From contig NZ_QURN01000011.1 in the NCBI RefSeq assembly GCF_003403035.1, forward strand, positions 62,001 to 126,000: DNA of 64,000 nt, written 5' to 3'. A model generated the notes under the pieces. That model ran no database searches. It worked only from the letters and a program-made list of their open reading frames with translations, and was not told the DNA's origin. Each line of letters starts with the position of its first letter. Position 1 is the stretch's first letter. The translations under genes and the position numbers were made by a program. This DNA is from Mesorhizobium denitrificans (GTDB lineage Bacteria; Pseudomonadota; Alphaproteobacteria; Rhizobiales; Rhizobiaceae). Of this stretch, positions 18,708-27,370 are shown piece after piece.

Positions 18708-19251
18708 CGGCGCCCAACTCCGCCTGACGCCTGCGGATGGCGGTTACCAGGTCGGCAAGTGACTCGACCACCTGCGTGCGTTCGAAAGATTTCAGCCGTT
18801 CTGTGTTTTCGAGATCGATGGGTCGCGGATAGACTTTTACGAGACCATGCGGGGCCATTGTCGTGAGTTCGGGGGCCGTGTCACAGGCAAAGACGATGGC
18901 AGGTACGCGGCATTTGCCAGCCTGCGCAAAGATGTTGGTGGGCAGCGTGTCCGAAATACCCCAGACGCATTTGGCAACGGTGTTGGAGGTGGCGGGAGCA
19001 ATGACCGTGGTGTGATAGACGCCGTGATAAAAGCCGCCGACGGGTATGGAACTGGCGGTTTTGTCGTGCAAAACGCGGGTGGTTTCGGGGAAATCGAGCT
19101 TGAGCTTGTACATGCGAAGCACTTCATTCGCAGCCTTGGACACGAACACATCGCAATGACGCAGCTCATGGATGAGCGCGAAGCTTTCGACAAAGAAATG
19201 GCCCGATCCGGTCAAAGCCCAAGCCCAGCGCGGGGTGTGAAGCTTAGCCAT
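18700..19251 (-). CDS. Flavoprotein, archaeoflavoprotein/DmrB-like, H4MPT biosynthesis
   Basis: A 183-residue protein of the flavin-dependent UbiX/Dfp-like fold. TGSGHFFVESFALI near the N-terminus and APATSNTVAKCVWGISDTLPTN around residues 85-106 are FMN-binding features. In archaea similar proteins reduce dihydromethanopterin, so this may provide the last reduction to H4MPT; methylotrophs can also use DmrA for that step. It is packed between the kinase-like and DHPS-like genes. Confidence 0.8.
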   Translation of the reverse strand: MAKLHTPRWAWALTGSGHFFVESFALIHELRHCDVFVSKAANEVLRMYKLKLDFPETTRVLHDKTASSIPVGGFYHGVYHTTVIAPATSNTVAKCVWGISDTLPTNIFAQAGKCRVPAIVFACDTAPELTTMAPHGLVKVYPRPIDLENTERLKSFERTQVVESLADLVTAIRRRQAELGADG

Positions 19252-19253
19252 GT

Positions 19254-19871
19254 TCAGCCCGCCTTTCTGACAGGTGCGCGCGCAATCCTTTCGCCGGGGA
19301 GTGTATCGCGGGCGAAAGCAAGATGGCGCGGGCCCGCCAGGTAAAGCGCGGGAATTTGCGCCGCGAAGTGCGGGAATGCGGTGTCGACAATGCCGCGCGC
19401 GGAGAGCGTTTCCGGCGTGTCGTGGGGGGCGAAATCGTCAGTCTGCTTGATGAGAACCAGCGCGGTTGCGTCGAGGGTTTGGCAGAGCCAGGCGGCGAGC
19501 GAATCCGAGGTCACGTCCCACGACGCGGGAATTGTTGGCTCGCTCAGCGCCATCTGTGTCGGGAGCCAGACTGGTATGCGGTTTTTGCCGAGCGCGGTGC
19601 GAATGTCCTGGATGCCGCGGGCCGGATCGAGCCGCGTGGTACGGTCAATCAACACTTGGCCGAACTGCTCCATTGCAAGCAGCGCCATGACGTGCGCGGC
19701 GCGGTCCGAAAAGCCGAGCGGGGGCTGGGCTTCGCGCACGGCATCAGCGAACGGTCCGCCGCCGGGAACGATAACGAGCGGCAGGGTCGATGCTTCGATT
19801 GCGGCGAGCCAAAGCGGCAGGGAAGCCGCTGTCGCTGCGCTTCCACCAAGCTTGACGACGGCGCAGTTCAA
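19254..19871 (-). CDS. Amino acid kinase superfamily protein, MfnE-like
   Basis: A 205-residue protein. I start at TTG 19871 (MNCAVVKLGGSAAT), whose TTGA overlaps the stop of the MfnB-FolB gene; the long open frame further upstream is the shadow of that gene. VVKLGGS and VPGGGPFADAVRE are the phosphate-binding glycine loops of the amino acid kinase fold. Archaeal MfnE phosphorylates aminomethylfuran phosphate to the pyrophosphate in methanofuran synthesis. Neighbouring MfnB and an MfnF-like gene at 26324 support the same role here for methylofuran. Confidence 0.8.
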   Translation of the reverse strand: MNCAVVKLGGSAATAASLPLWLAAIEASTLPLVIVPGGGPFADAVREAQPPLGFSDRAAHVMALLAMEQFGQVLIDRTTRLDPARGIQDIRTALGKNRIPVWLPTQMALSEPTIPASWDVTSDSLAAWLCQTLDATALVLIKQTDDFAPHDTPETLSARGIVDTAFPHFAAQIPALYLAGPRHLAFARDTLPGERIARAPVRKAG

Positions 19872-21037
19872 GCGCTCGATCCTTTTTTGCCGGTGTCGGA
19901 GATGGACGGCCATTTGGCCGCCGCTTGCTCCTTGCTGCGCACACGCTCGATTTCGACGCCAACGCCGCCAGCGCCTAGTTCGAGTTTTTCGACGCGGACC
20001 CAGACCTTGACCACGCGTGGATCGACCAGCACATGCGCTGCGACCTGTTCTGCAAGGGCTTCGGCAAGCTGGACGTGGCCGGAGGCGACGATGGCGCGAA
20101 TGCCGTCCATGATGATGTCGTAAGACAGCACATGGCGCATGTCTTCCGGGTTGCTGACCGTGCGCAGAACATCGGCGGTGACGTCGAAGCGGACTTTCTG
20201 CGTGTGCCCATGCTCGAAGCTGTACGCGCCGATTTCGACCGGCAGCACGAAGTCGCGGACAAAGATGCGGTTGGTTTTGAGCGATTGATCGGCGCTGTCC
20301 GGCGAATAACCGCGCGCGGCCAGCAGGCGGTAATCCACCTGGCCGTCGCGTGCGGATGGCTGCTCTTCCGGGATGAGGGAGCGAATGAGCCGTGTGGCCT
20401 CCAGATCGATCTGGCCGGTGCGAGAATCCGCGCCGCATAGAGCGCCGCGAAAGCCGAGAAAATCGGGCAGAAAGGGCAGGAGGCGTGGAACGTCCGGCGC
20501 TTCAAGCGAGCCAGCCAGCCCGCACATCAGGCCGCTTGCCTTTGCAAGATTGATGAAGCCGGGAATGTATTGCGGTGGCAGGTGGTCGAGGAGCCGCCCG
20601 CCGGATTTGTTCGCCGTGTCCATCATGACGCCGTTGAAGCCGTGACGCTGGAAGACATCGATCAAGGCGAGGTCGGGCGACAGGTCTGCGAACAGGACCG
20701 CGATGATCTTGGCGCGCTTTGCGAGGGGCGCGAGGGCCGCTGCGCAGGCTTCGGCCTGATCGGACGGAAAGAAGCCGACCTTCACATAGCTGACGCCTGT
20801 CTCGGCGATTTCCTCGGCAGCGCTGCGAATGCGGTCCGGCTGCATGGGGAGATCGCCGCATACCGCGCTGACCGGCCTGCGTCCTGCGACGGCCTTTATC
20901 GTTTCGCGAATCGTGGCCGGAGCGAGTGCGCCGAGCGCGCCCGTCGAGGGGTCCTTCAGGTCGATGATGTCTGCACCAGCAGCGAGTGCGATGGCAGCTT
21001 CTTCCGGGCCGGTAACGCTGGCGAGCATTTTTGTCAT
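19868..21037 (-). CDS. Fusion of (5-formylfuran-3-yl)methyl phosphate synthase (MfnB) and dihydroneopterin aldolase (FolB)
   Basis: A 389-residue two-domain protein starting MTKMLASVTGPEEAAIA. Residues about 1-240 are DUF556/MfnB: DIIDLKDPSTGALGA and SYVKVGFFPSD hold the conserved Lys residues of this aldolase-like enzyme, which builds the furan precursor from two triose phosphates. Residues about 265-370 are FolB-like: KTNRIFVRDFVLPVEIGAYSFEHGHTQKV and DIIMDGIRAIVASGHVQLAEALAEQ. It therefore couples a methylofuran step with a pterin step. It is the first gene of the operon; the open frame reaching 21172 lacks a better start. Confidence 0.88.
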   Translation of the reverse strand: MTKMLASVTGPEEAAIALAAGADIIDLKDPSTGALGALAPATIRETIKAVAGRRPVSAVCGDLPMQPDRIRSAAEEIAETGVSYVKVGFFPSDQAEACAAALAPLAKRAKIIAVLFADLSPDLALIDVFQRHGFNGVMMDTANKSGGRLLDHLPPQYIPGFINLAKASGLMCGLAGSLEAPDVPRLLPFLPDFLGFRGALCGADSRTGQIDLEATRLIRSLIPEEQPSARDGQVDYRLLAARGYSPDSADQSLKTNRIFVRDFVLPVEIGAYSFEHGHTQKVRFDVTADVLRTVSNPEDMRHVLSYDIIMDGIRAIVASGHVQLAEALAEQVAAHVLVDPRVVKVWVRVEKLELGAGGVGVEIERVRSKEQAAAKWPSISDTGKKGSSA

Positions 21038-21195
21038 GGCGTTACGCGCTCCGGTGCCGAACGGGCAAATAGTATACTTGTCACTAAAAGTTGACTTCGT
21101 GGCATTGCCGAAGCGGTCGAGGTAGGTAAGATCATCATCGGCACCCAAATCTTTTGTTCTCAGCCTCGGCATGATCGGGCAGAGGAGTCGAGGTT
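21038..21195. promoter_or_regulatory. Divergent promoter region, H4MPT operon and lut-type operon
   Basis: A 158-bp gap between the starts of two divergent operons. A GAGG-type Shine-Dalgarno precedes the ATG at 21196. No operator could be identified by eye. Confidence 0.35.
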
Positions 21196-22446
21196 ATGCG
21201 TCCTATCAAGAGCACGGTGCCAATTACTCTTGCGGTTTTCATGGGTCTTTTTGCGGCGTGCGTCAACGTCGAGTTAGCGGTTGCGCAGGATCAGCCCAAG
21301 CCGCAAGCTGCAAAGCCAGAGAAAAAGATCACTGAAATCAACGTAGGTTATCTGCGCGCTTATGCGCCGCAGCTAGCGCTTTCCGTGCTGGACGTTCCGC
21401 CGCGCGATGAAGGCGTTGCGGGCGCGAAAGTCGCGATTACGGACAACAACACGACCGGCGCGTTCACCGGGCAGAAGTTCAATCTGGAAGTGGTCCAGGT
21501 TAAGCCCGACGAGGATGTCACGGCGGCGTTCGATGCCATGATGGAAAAGAGCGACCGCTATATTCTGACCGACCTTTCGGCAAAACAGCTTCTCTCGATT
21601 GCTGACAAGGCGCGCGACAAGGGCGTGCTGTTGTTCAATGTGGGCAATACGGACGACAGCCTGCGCGAAGAAGACTGCCGGATAAATGTGTTCCACACCG
21701 CGCCGACCCGCTCGATGCTGGCGGATGGGCTCGCGCAATATCTGATCTGGAAGCAGTGGCCGAAATGGGTGCTGATTTACGGCTCGCATGAGCGCGACAA
21801 GCTGTTCGCAGATGCGCTGCGCCGGGCGGCAGAGCGTTTCGGCGGGCAGATCGTTGGTGAAAAGGAATTCAAGGATACGGGCACGGCCAAGCAGACAGAT
21901 TCAGGCGTTGTGCAAATTCAGAAGCAGATGCCGGTGTTTACGCAGGATCTGCCGGACCATGACGTGGTGCTGGTGGCCGACGAAAGCGAAGTGTTCGGCA
22001 GCTATGTGCCGTTCCGCACATGGATTCCAAGGCCGGTCGCGGGAACTGCCGGCATGATACCGTCGATCTGGCATCCTGCGAGCGAACAGTGGGGCGGTGC
22101 GCAAATCCAGAATCGGTTTGAGAAAGCGTCTGGCCGCCGGATGCTTTCCAAAGACATGGCCGCATGGACAGCGGTGCGCGTGGTTGGCGAGGCGGCAACG
22201 CGCACACCCGATGCCGATCCCGCGAAGATGGAAGAGTTCATCAGGTCCGACAAATTTTCGGTGGCGGCGTTTCGCGGACAAAAGGCCACGTTTCGGAGCT
22301 GGAACCTGCAGATGCGCGAGCCGATTTTCCTCGGTGACGGGCGCGGCGTGATTACGACTTCCCCGCAGGAGGGCTTCCTGCATCAGGTTTCGGAACTCGA
22401 CACGCTGGGCGTCGACAAGCCGGAGACGAAGTGCGTGCTGAAGTAA
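21196..22446 (+). CDS. PQQ-system ABC transporter periplasmic binding protein, LutA-like
   Basis: A 416-residue type I periplasmic binding protein. The signal region is residues about 1-30 (ending VELAVAQ), followed by a Lys/Gln/Pro linker and INVGYLRAYAPQLALSVLD. The family is the ABC-binding protein found with PQQ-dependent dehydrogenases. The gene order of binding protein, beta-propeller, small exported protein, ATPase, permease and exported protein is that of the lanthanide utilisation (lut) cluster of Methylobacterium extorquens. I infer a role in lanthanide import for XoxF. Confidence 0.8.
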   Translation: MRPIKSTVPITLAVFMGLFAACVNVELAVAQDQPKPQAAKPEKKITEINVGYLRAYAPQLALSVLDVPPRDEGVAGAKVAITDNNTTGAFTGQKFNLEVVQVKPDEDVTAAFDAMMEKSDRYILTDLSAKQLLSIADKARDKGVLLFNVGNTDDSLREEDCRINVFHTAPTRSMLADGLAQYLIWKQWPKWVLIYGSHERDKLFADALRRAAERFGGQIVGEKEFKDTGTAKQTDSGVVQIQKQMPVFTQDLPDHDVVLVADESEVFGSYVPFRTWIPRPVAGTAGMIPSIWHPASEQWGGAQIQNRFEKASGRRMLSKDMAAWTAVRVVGEAATRTPDADPAKMEEFIRSDKFSVAAFRGQKATFRSWNLQMREPIFLGDGRGVITTSPQEGFLHQVSELDTLGVDKPETKCVLK

Positions 22447-22467
22447 AAAATGATCGGGAGGAGTTTA

Positions 22468-23445
22468 ATGAAAGCTGGGCCACTGGTTGCGGGAACCGCG
22501 TTTGCTGTCCTGATGTCGGGCAGTCCCGCCTTTGCCTACATGGCGTATGTCTCCAATGAGAAGGACAACACAGTCACCGTTGTGGACACCGATACCAAGG
22601 AGGTCGTGAAGACGATCAAAGTGGGGCAGCGGCCTCGCGGCATCACCATCTCGCATGACGGGAAGTTTGTTTATGTCTGCGCCAGCGATGACGACAACAT
22701 CGAGATCATCGATACGGTGACGAGTGAGATCGTCGGCTCGCTGCCATCCGGACCGGACCCGGAGCTTTTCGTGCTGTCGCCCGATGGCAAGACACTCTAC
22801 GTGGCCAATGAAGACGACAATCTGGTCACGGTTATAGACATTGAGAGCAAGAAGGTGCTGGCGGAGGTGCCTGTTGGTGTCGAGCCGGAAGGCATGGGCG
22901 TGAGCCATGACGGCAAGACGATGGTGAACACGTCGGAAACGACGAATATGGCTCACTTCATCGACACGGGGACCAACGAAATCACGGACAATGTGCTGGT
23001 GGATTCACGGCCGCGCTTTGCGGAATTCAAACCGGACGATTCGGAAGTCTGGGTGAGTGCTGAAATCGGCGGCACAGTTTCGGTGATCGACAATGCGACG
23101 CGCCAGGTGAAGCACAAGATCACGTTCGAGATTCCGGGGCTGAGGGCGGAATCGATCCAGCCTGTCGGCATACGAATCACCGATGATGGCAAGAAAGCCT
23201 ATGTCGCGCTGGGGCCTGCCAATCGGGTCGCGGTAGTGAACGCGGAAACCTATGAAGTGGAGAAATATGTGCTGGTCGGCCAGCGTGTTTGGCAGCTCGC
23301 TTTCACGCCTGACCAGAAAACGATCATCAGCACAAACGGCATTTCCAACGACATTACCTTTATCGACGTGGCGACTGATGAGCCGGTGCAATCCGTGACC
23401 GTTGGCGCGCTGCCTTGGGGTGTCGTGGTTTCGCCGACGAAATAG
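22468..23445 (+). CDS. PQQ-dependent catabolism-associated YVTN beta-propeller protein (lut-type)
   Basis: A 325-residue exported protein. I use the ATG at 22468 (MKAGPLVAGTAFAVLM), which has GGGAGGAG 6-13 nt upstream. The mature part is a seven-bladed YVTN propeller: blades repeat VSNEKDNTVTVVD, CASDDDNIEIID, VANEDDNLVTVID and so on, each with an acidic turn before the strand. These Asp/Glu/Asn-rich loops could hold metal ions. Position two in the lut-type operon supports a periplasmic role in lanthanide handling. Confidence 0.85.
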   Translation: MKAGPLVAGTAFAVLMSGSPAFAYMAYVSNEKDNTVTVVDTDTKEVVKTIKVGQRPRGITISHDGKFVYVCASDDDNIEIIDTVTSEIVGSLPSGPDPELFVLSPDGKTLYVANEDDNLVTVIDIESKKVLAEVPVGVEPEGMGVSHDGKTMVNTSETTNMAHFIDTGTNEITDNVLVDSRPRFAEFKPDDSEVWVSAEIGGTVSVIDNATRQVKHKITFEIPGLRAESIQPVGIRITDDGKKAYVALGPANRVAVVNAETYEVEKYVLVGQRVWQLAFTPDQKTIISTNGISNDITFIDVATDEPVQSVTVGALPWGVVVSPTK

Positions 23446-23479
23446 GGAACCAAGCTTATGCCAAGGGAGAGAGAGCATA

Positions 23480-23983
23480 ATGTCCAACTATCGTAAGATT
23501 GCGTTTGCCGTTCTGCTGGGGTCGGCAATGTCATTGTCTCACGCTTTTGCGCAGGACAACGACGGCGACGATGATGATGCAGCCGCGCCTGCTGCGACTG
23601 AAACGGCAGCGCCCGCGGATGCTGAAAAGCCGACGCGTGCCAGCAAGGATGTGCCCGAACTGGTTCTGGGGACGAAGGACGATCAGTTCGCCGTGAACCA
23701 AAAGGATTTCACGCTTATTTCCGGGCAGGGATACCGCTGGAAGATCACTGCGCAGGGCGGTCTGGAGTACAAGTTCGCGACGGACCTTTTCCGCAATGTC
23801 TGGAACAATCAGATCGTTATCAGCGATCTGGAAGTACACATGAATGGCGCGCCAGCATGGCTGGAATTCGATGCGGACGGCACGATTCAGGTGCAGTTCA
23901 CGACCGTGCGGCCGGGCATCTACACATGGTCGGTTCCCGACCTTGCGGACAAGGGCATGAAGGGCACGATCACGATCAAGTAG
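23480..23983 (+). CDS. Small exported protein with acidic N-terminus and cupredoxin-like domain (lut-type)
   Basis: A 167-residue protein. The true start is ATG 23480 (MSNYRKIAFAVLLGSAM) after GGGAGAGAG; the upstream frame is the shadow of the propeller gene. After the signal peptide (ending SHAFAQ) comes DNDGDDDD and an Ala/Pro/Glu-rich linker to about residue 60. The rest resembles a cupredoxin: the ending PGIYTWSVPDLADKGMKGT matches the copper loop region but lacks the Cys and His ligands. There is no Cys at all. It may bind lanthanide with the acidic segment; that is inference. Confidence 0.7.
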   Translation: MSNYRKIAFAVLLGSAMSLSHAFAQDNDGDDDDAAAPAATETAAPADAEKPTRASKDVPELVLGTKDDQFAVNQKDFTLISGQGYRWKITAQGGLEYKFATDLFRNVWNNQIVISDLEVHMNGAPAWLEFDADGTIQVQFTTVRPGIYTWSVPDLADKGMKGTITIK

Positions 23984-24051
23984 TTGCCGAAAGTAGCACT
24001 GCGTGCGGCGGTCTTTAAGCATAGGATCGCCGCGTTGCGGAGGAGAATGGT

Positions 24052-24840
24052 GTGCAGCATATGATGCCCGCCGGTGGTGCGCAGGATGTCGCGGCGCTCG
24101 ACGTTGCCGCCGTCAGCCATTCCTATGGCAAGAAGCGCGCGCTGGATAATGTGTCATTCACGATCAAGCCGGGCAGCTTCACCGTGCTGCTTGGCCTGAA
24201 CGGTGCGGGCAAGACGACGCTGTTTTCGCTCATCAGCCATCTTTACGACACGCGGCAAGGCGCAATCCGCATTTTCGGACACGATATTGTACGCACCCCC
24301 GGCGAGGCACTGCGACGGCTGGGGATCGTGTTTCAGGCGCGCACGCTCGACCTCGATCTGACCGTGCAGCAGAACCTTTCCTATCACGCCGCTTTGCATG
24401 GCATATCGGGCGCTGAGGCGACGAAGCGCATCGCCGCGCGGCTGAACGAAGTGGAGATGGGCGGACGGCTGCACGACAAGGCGCACAGCCTTTCCGGCGG
24501 GCAGATGCGGCGCGTGGAAATTGCCCGCGCGCTGTTGCACGAGCCGCCGCTTTTGCTGCTGGACGAGGCGACCGTGGGTCTGGATGTGCAGTCGCGCGCT
24601 GGCATTCTCGCCAATATTCGCAAGCTGGTCGCGACGCGCGGCATCAGCGTTTTCTGGGCAACGCATTTGATCGATGAGGTGCAGCCAAGCGATGACGTGG
24701 TTGTGCTCTCACAGGGGCGATTGGTGGCGAATGGGCGGATTTCCGATGTTGTGACGCAGACCGGCGCAAGGGACATAGGCGAGGCATTTCGCACGTTGAG
24801 CCGGGCAGGTGAAATCGTGCCGACGGGTCATGGGCAATGA
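24052..24840 (+). CDS. lutE: PQQ-system ABC transporter ATP-binding protein, LutE-like
   Basis: A 262-residue ATPase: Walker A GLNGAGKTTLF (about residues 46-56), signature LSGGQMRRVEIARALL, Walker B LLLLDEATVGLDV and the H-loop WATHL. The GTG start at 24052 has GGAGGAG 6 nt upstream. It belongs to the ABC-2-type ATPases of PQQ loci. It overlaps the permease gene as ATGA. The symbol is assigned from cluster order, not from a computed alignment. Confidence 0.82.
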   Translation: MQHMMPAGGAQDVAALDVAAVSHSYGKKRALDNVSFTIKPGSFTVLLGLNGAGKTTLFSLISHLYDTRQGAIRIFGHDIVRTPGEALRRLGIVFQARTLDLDLTVQQNLSYHAALHGISGAEATKRIAARLNEVEMGGRLHDKAHSLSGGQMRRVEIARALLHEPPLLLLDEATVGLDVQSRAGILANIRKLVATRGISVFWATHLIDEVQPSDDVVVLSQGRLVANGRISDVVTQTGARDIGEAFRTLSRAGEIVPTGHGQ

Positions 24841-25691
24841 GCGCGGTCGAGACAACGCCGGTCAAGGCGCAGCCCTTTACCGTTGGGCAGTATCTGGTCT
24901 GCCTCAAGGGCATTCTGGTGCGCGAGGGTATGCGGTTTTTGAACCAGCGGGAGCGGTTCATTTCCTCGCTGGTGCGACCTTTGCTTTGGCTCTTCATTTT
25001 CGCAGCGGGGTTCCGGCAGGTGCTCGGTGTTTCGATCATTCCGCCATACAAAACCTATGTGCTGTATGAGGTTTACATCACACCCGGCCTGTGCGGCATG
25101 ATCCTGCTTTTCAGCGGAATGCAGTCGTCGCTCTCGATGGTGTATGACCGCGAGATGGGAAATATGCGGACGCTGTTGGTCAGCCCATTTCCGCGCTGGT
25201 TTCTGTTGATGTCGAAACTGTTGGCCGGCGTGACCGTATCGGTTGCGCAGGTCTATGCGTTTCTGGTCATAGCCTATTTCTGGGGGGTTAAGCCGCCGCC
25301 CATTGGCTATGCGCTGGTTCTGCCCGCACTGTTTTTATCAGGCATGATGTTATGTTCGCTCGGTCTGCTTCTGTCGTCGGTCATCAACAAGCTGGAGAAT
25401 TTCGCTGGGATCATGAACTTCGTGATTTTCCCGATGTATTTTGCTTCTCCAGCGCTCTACCCGCTGTGGCGGATTCAGGAATCCAGCCCGCTTTTATACA
25501 AAATCTGCGTGGCGAACCCTTTCACCTATGCGGTCGAGCTGATCCGGTTCGCATTTTATGGGCAGATCGAGTGGACATCGCTTGCGGTGGTGGTCGCGTG
25601 TACGGCGATTTTCCTACTCGGCGCGATCATCGCTTATGACCCTTCGCGCGGCCTTATGGTTCGCAAGCAGGACACGGGAGGAAACGGATGA
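24837..25691 (+). CDS. lutF: PQQ-system ABC-2 type permease, LutF-like
   Basis: A 284-residue integral membrane protein of the ABC-2 family with about six hydrophobic segments (for example LLWLFIFAAGFRQVL, GLCGMILLFSGMQSSLSM and LSGMMLCSLGLLLSS). The conserved cytoplasmic region DREMGNMRTLLVSPFPRWF is the family signature. Both ends overlap neighbours by ATGA, so ATPase, permease and the next protein are coupled. Symbol from cluster order. Confidence 0.82.
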   Translation: MSAVETTPVKAQPFTVGQYLVCLKGILVREGMRFLNQRERFISSLVRPLLWLFIFAAGFRQVLGVSIIPPYKTYVLYEVYITPGLCGMILLFSGMQSSLSMVYDREMGNMRTLLVSPFPRWFLLMSKLLAGVTVSVAQVYAFLVIAYFWGVKPPPIGYALVLPALFLSGMMLCSLGLLLSSVINKLENFAGIMNFVIFPMYFASPALYPLWRIQESSPLLYKICVANPFTYAVELIRFAFYGQIEWTSLAVVVACTAIFLLGAIIAYDPSRGLMVRKQDTGGNG

Positions 25692-26305
25692 GGTATGCTC
25701 TGCCCGCCTTTGGCTTGGCGATTTTGATGGGCGGAAATGCCTATGCCGCCCAGGGAGCCGACCCAAGCTGGCCATGTATTCAACGCAAGGTGCCGGAACT
25801 CTCGATGGGTCAGATATGGAACGGGCCGGACCTGACTCCCGCCGCGGCAGACTGGCAGAACGATAAGGGCGTTTCAGAACTTGTAACGGAACTTGCCGCG
25901 CGTCGTGTTCCAATCGCAGACGCGCAAACAGAAATACGCGGACTGCCGCAGAAGCTTGGCCCGGACAAATTGAGCGAACGGCTGAAAATGCTCGTGCAAG
26001 GGCTGTTCGACCATATGAACCGCGAGCGTTCGCAGGTGATTTCCGGCATAGGGCGTTACGCGCAAAAGCAGCGTGATCTTGCAGCGGAACTGCGCAAGGA
26101 AGCGTCTCAACTGGGTGAATTGCAGGCCAAGCCCGGAGCCGATCAACAACAGGTTTCGGCCATGGTGGATAGGCTCAATTGGGAAACGCGCGTTTTTGAA
26201 GAACGCGTGCAGTCGCTGACTTATGTGTGCGAAGTTCCGACGATCATCGAGCAACGGCTCTACGCGCTCGCCAAGACAATCGGCGAGGTGATGCCGAAGG
26301 AGTGA
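25688..26305 (+). CDS. Exported helical protein closing the lut-type operon
   Basis: A 205-residue protein with signal peptide (MRYALPAFGLAILMGGNAYA). The mature part begins ADPSWPCIQRKVPELSMGQIWNGPDL and is otherwise long and helical, with coiled-coil-like stretches at about residues 100-185 (ERSQVISGIGRYAQKQ; ELRKEASQLGELQA). Two Cys (PC and YVC) may form a disulfide. It overlaps the permease gene as ATGA. Its position is that of LutG-type exported proteins. Function unknown. Confidence 0.75.
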   Translation: MRYALPAFGLAILMGGNAYAAQGADPSWPCIQRKVPELSMGQIWNGPDLTPAAADWQNDKGVSELVTELAARRVPIADAQTEIRGLPQKLGPDKLSERLKMLVQGLFDHMNRERSQVISGIGRYAQKQRDLAAELRKEASQLGELQAKPGADQQQVSAMVDRLNWETRVFEERVQSLTYVCEVPTIIEQRLYALAKTIGEVMPKE

Positions 26306-26323
26306 TGTTGGGGCCAGGTGCAG

Positions 26324-27352
26324 CTATCCTAACAACAAAGCAACCGCTGTGGCGGCGGCGCCGTTGCTGGCTTCGTTTCGCACGGCGCGGGATGCCGGGA
26401 TTATATCGGCCAGATCGACAAAAGGCCGCCCAAGCCGATCTGCCAGCCGCCTGATCTGCCAGCGGCCAATGCCAGCGCCGACGATTGGCGCGTTGTCATC
26501 CAACCTTGAACCGACACGAAACGCGGCTTCGTGGATGGTGCGAAGTTGCTGCTCGCTGAACCATTCCGCAATGGAGCGCCAGTCGCGCGCATCGAGATCG
26601 TCGGCGTCGCGCCCAACCATCCGGGCCAACCGCGTGGTCGATGCAGCGACGGTCTTTTCCTTGCCGTCGGCGGTGTCGTGCCGATCGTCGTCTTCGTCCA
26701 GCACACCCATGATGCGGTGAACATCGGCGATGGAGGCGAAATACTCGTTCATCAGCGGCGTGACTTGTCCGCGCACGATGGCGGTGGGCGAGACGCCAAA
26801 CAGGAAGGTGCGAGTGAATCCGGTATAGACCAGCTCGCCCGTCGCGAGGCGTTCGGAGTCGGTGTAGCCGATATTCGCGATTGAGCCATTGCGGGTGGCG
26901 ATGATGTCTGTGGTGGTAGAACCCATATCGACAAACAGGGCGTTGCCAGTCTGCTTGCCGACGAGAGCGGCAGTGGCGTGCCAGTTTGCTGACGCGATGT
27001 CGGTTGAGTGGGCGGGTGCATCAGCCAATGACACGAAGCCGGAGCGACCAGCATAAATGCGGGTGTCGGGAACGGGCACGTCTTGACCGACCATCTCCAG
27101 CAAGGCCGCGACGCCTGCCTGGCGTGAGGGAAAGGCGTCCGTCAATTCGCCAGTCATCGTGACGCCAGCGATGGAACAATCGCGGCAATGTGGAGCGGCT
27201 TTCGCGAATGCATCGGTGAGCAGATGCAGTCCGCGCCAGAGCGGAGTCGCAAATGTCTCGGCGTGTGTTACGCGGCCATTGTCCAAGCGACTGAATTTCA
27301 GGTGCGCGCCGCCAACATCGAAGCCTGCAATTGATGTATGCTGTACTTTCAT
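26324..27352 (-). CDS. H4MPT-linked C1 pathway protein, hydantoinase/oxoprolinase fold, MfnF-like
   Basis: A 342-residue protein of the actin-like ATPase fold with phosphate-binding motifs IAGFDVGGAHLKFSR at the N-terminus and FVDMGSTTTDIIATR near residue 140. Proteins of this group occur only with H4MPT pathways, and the archaeal counterpart MfnF performs the last condensation of methanofuran synthesis. A methylofuran role is therefore likely. It converges on the lut-type operon (18-nt gap), and its start overlaps or abuts that of the HisA-like gene on the other strand. Confidence 0.82.
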   Translation of the reverse strand: MKVQHTSIAGFDVGGAHLKFSRLDNGRVTHAETFATPLWRGLHLLTDAFAKAAPHCRDCSIAGVTMTGELTDAFPSRQAGVAALLEMVGQDVPVPDTRIYAGRSGFVSLADAPAHSTDIASANWHATAALVGKQTGNALFVDMGSTTTDIIATRNGSIANIGYTDSERLATGELVYTGFTRTFLFGVSPTAIVRGQVTPLMNEYFASIADVHRIMGVLDEDDDRHDTADGKEKTVAASTTRLARMVGRDADDLDARDWRSIAEWFSEQQLRTIHEAAFRVGSRLDDNAPIVGAGIGRWQIRRLADRLGRPFVDLADIIPASRAVRNEASNGAAATAVALLLG

Positions 27353-27370
27353 GCGTCTTGCCGTAATGAA

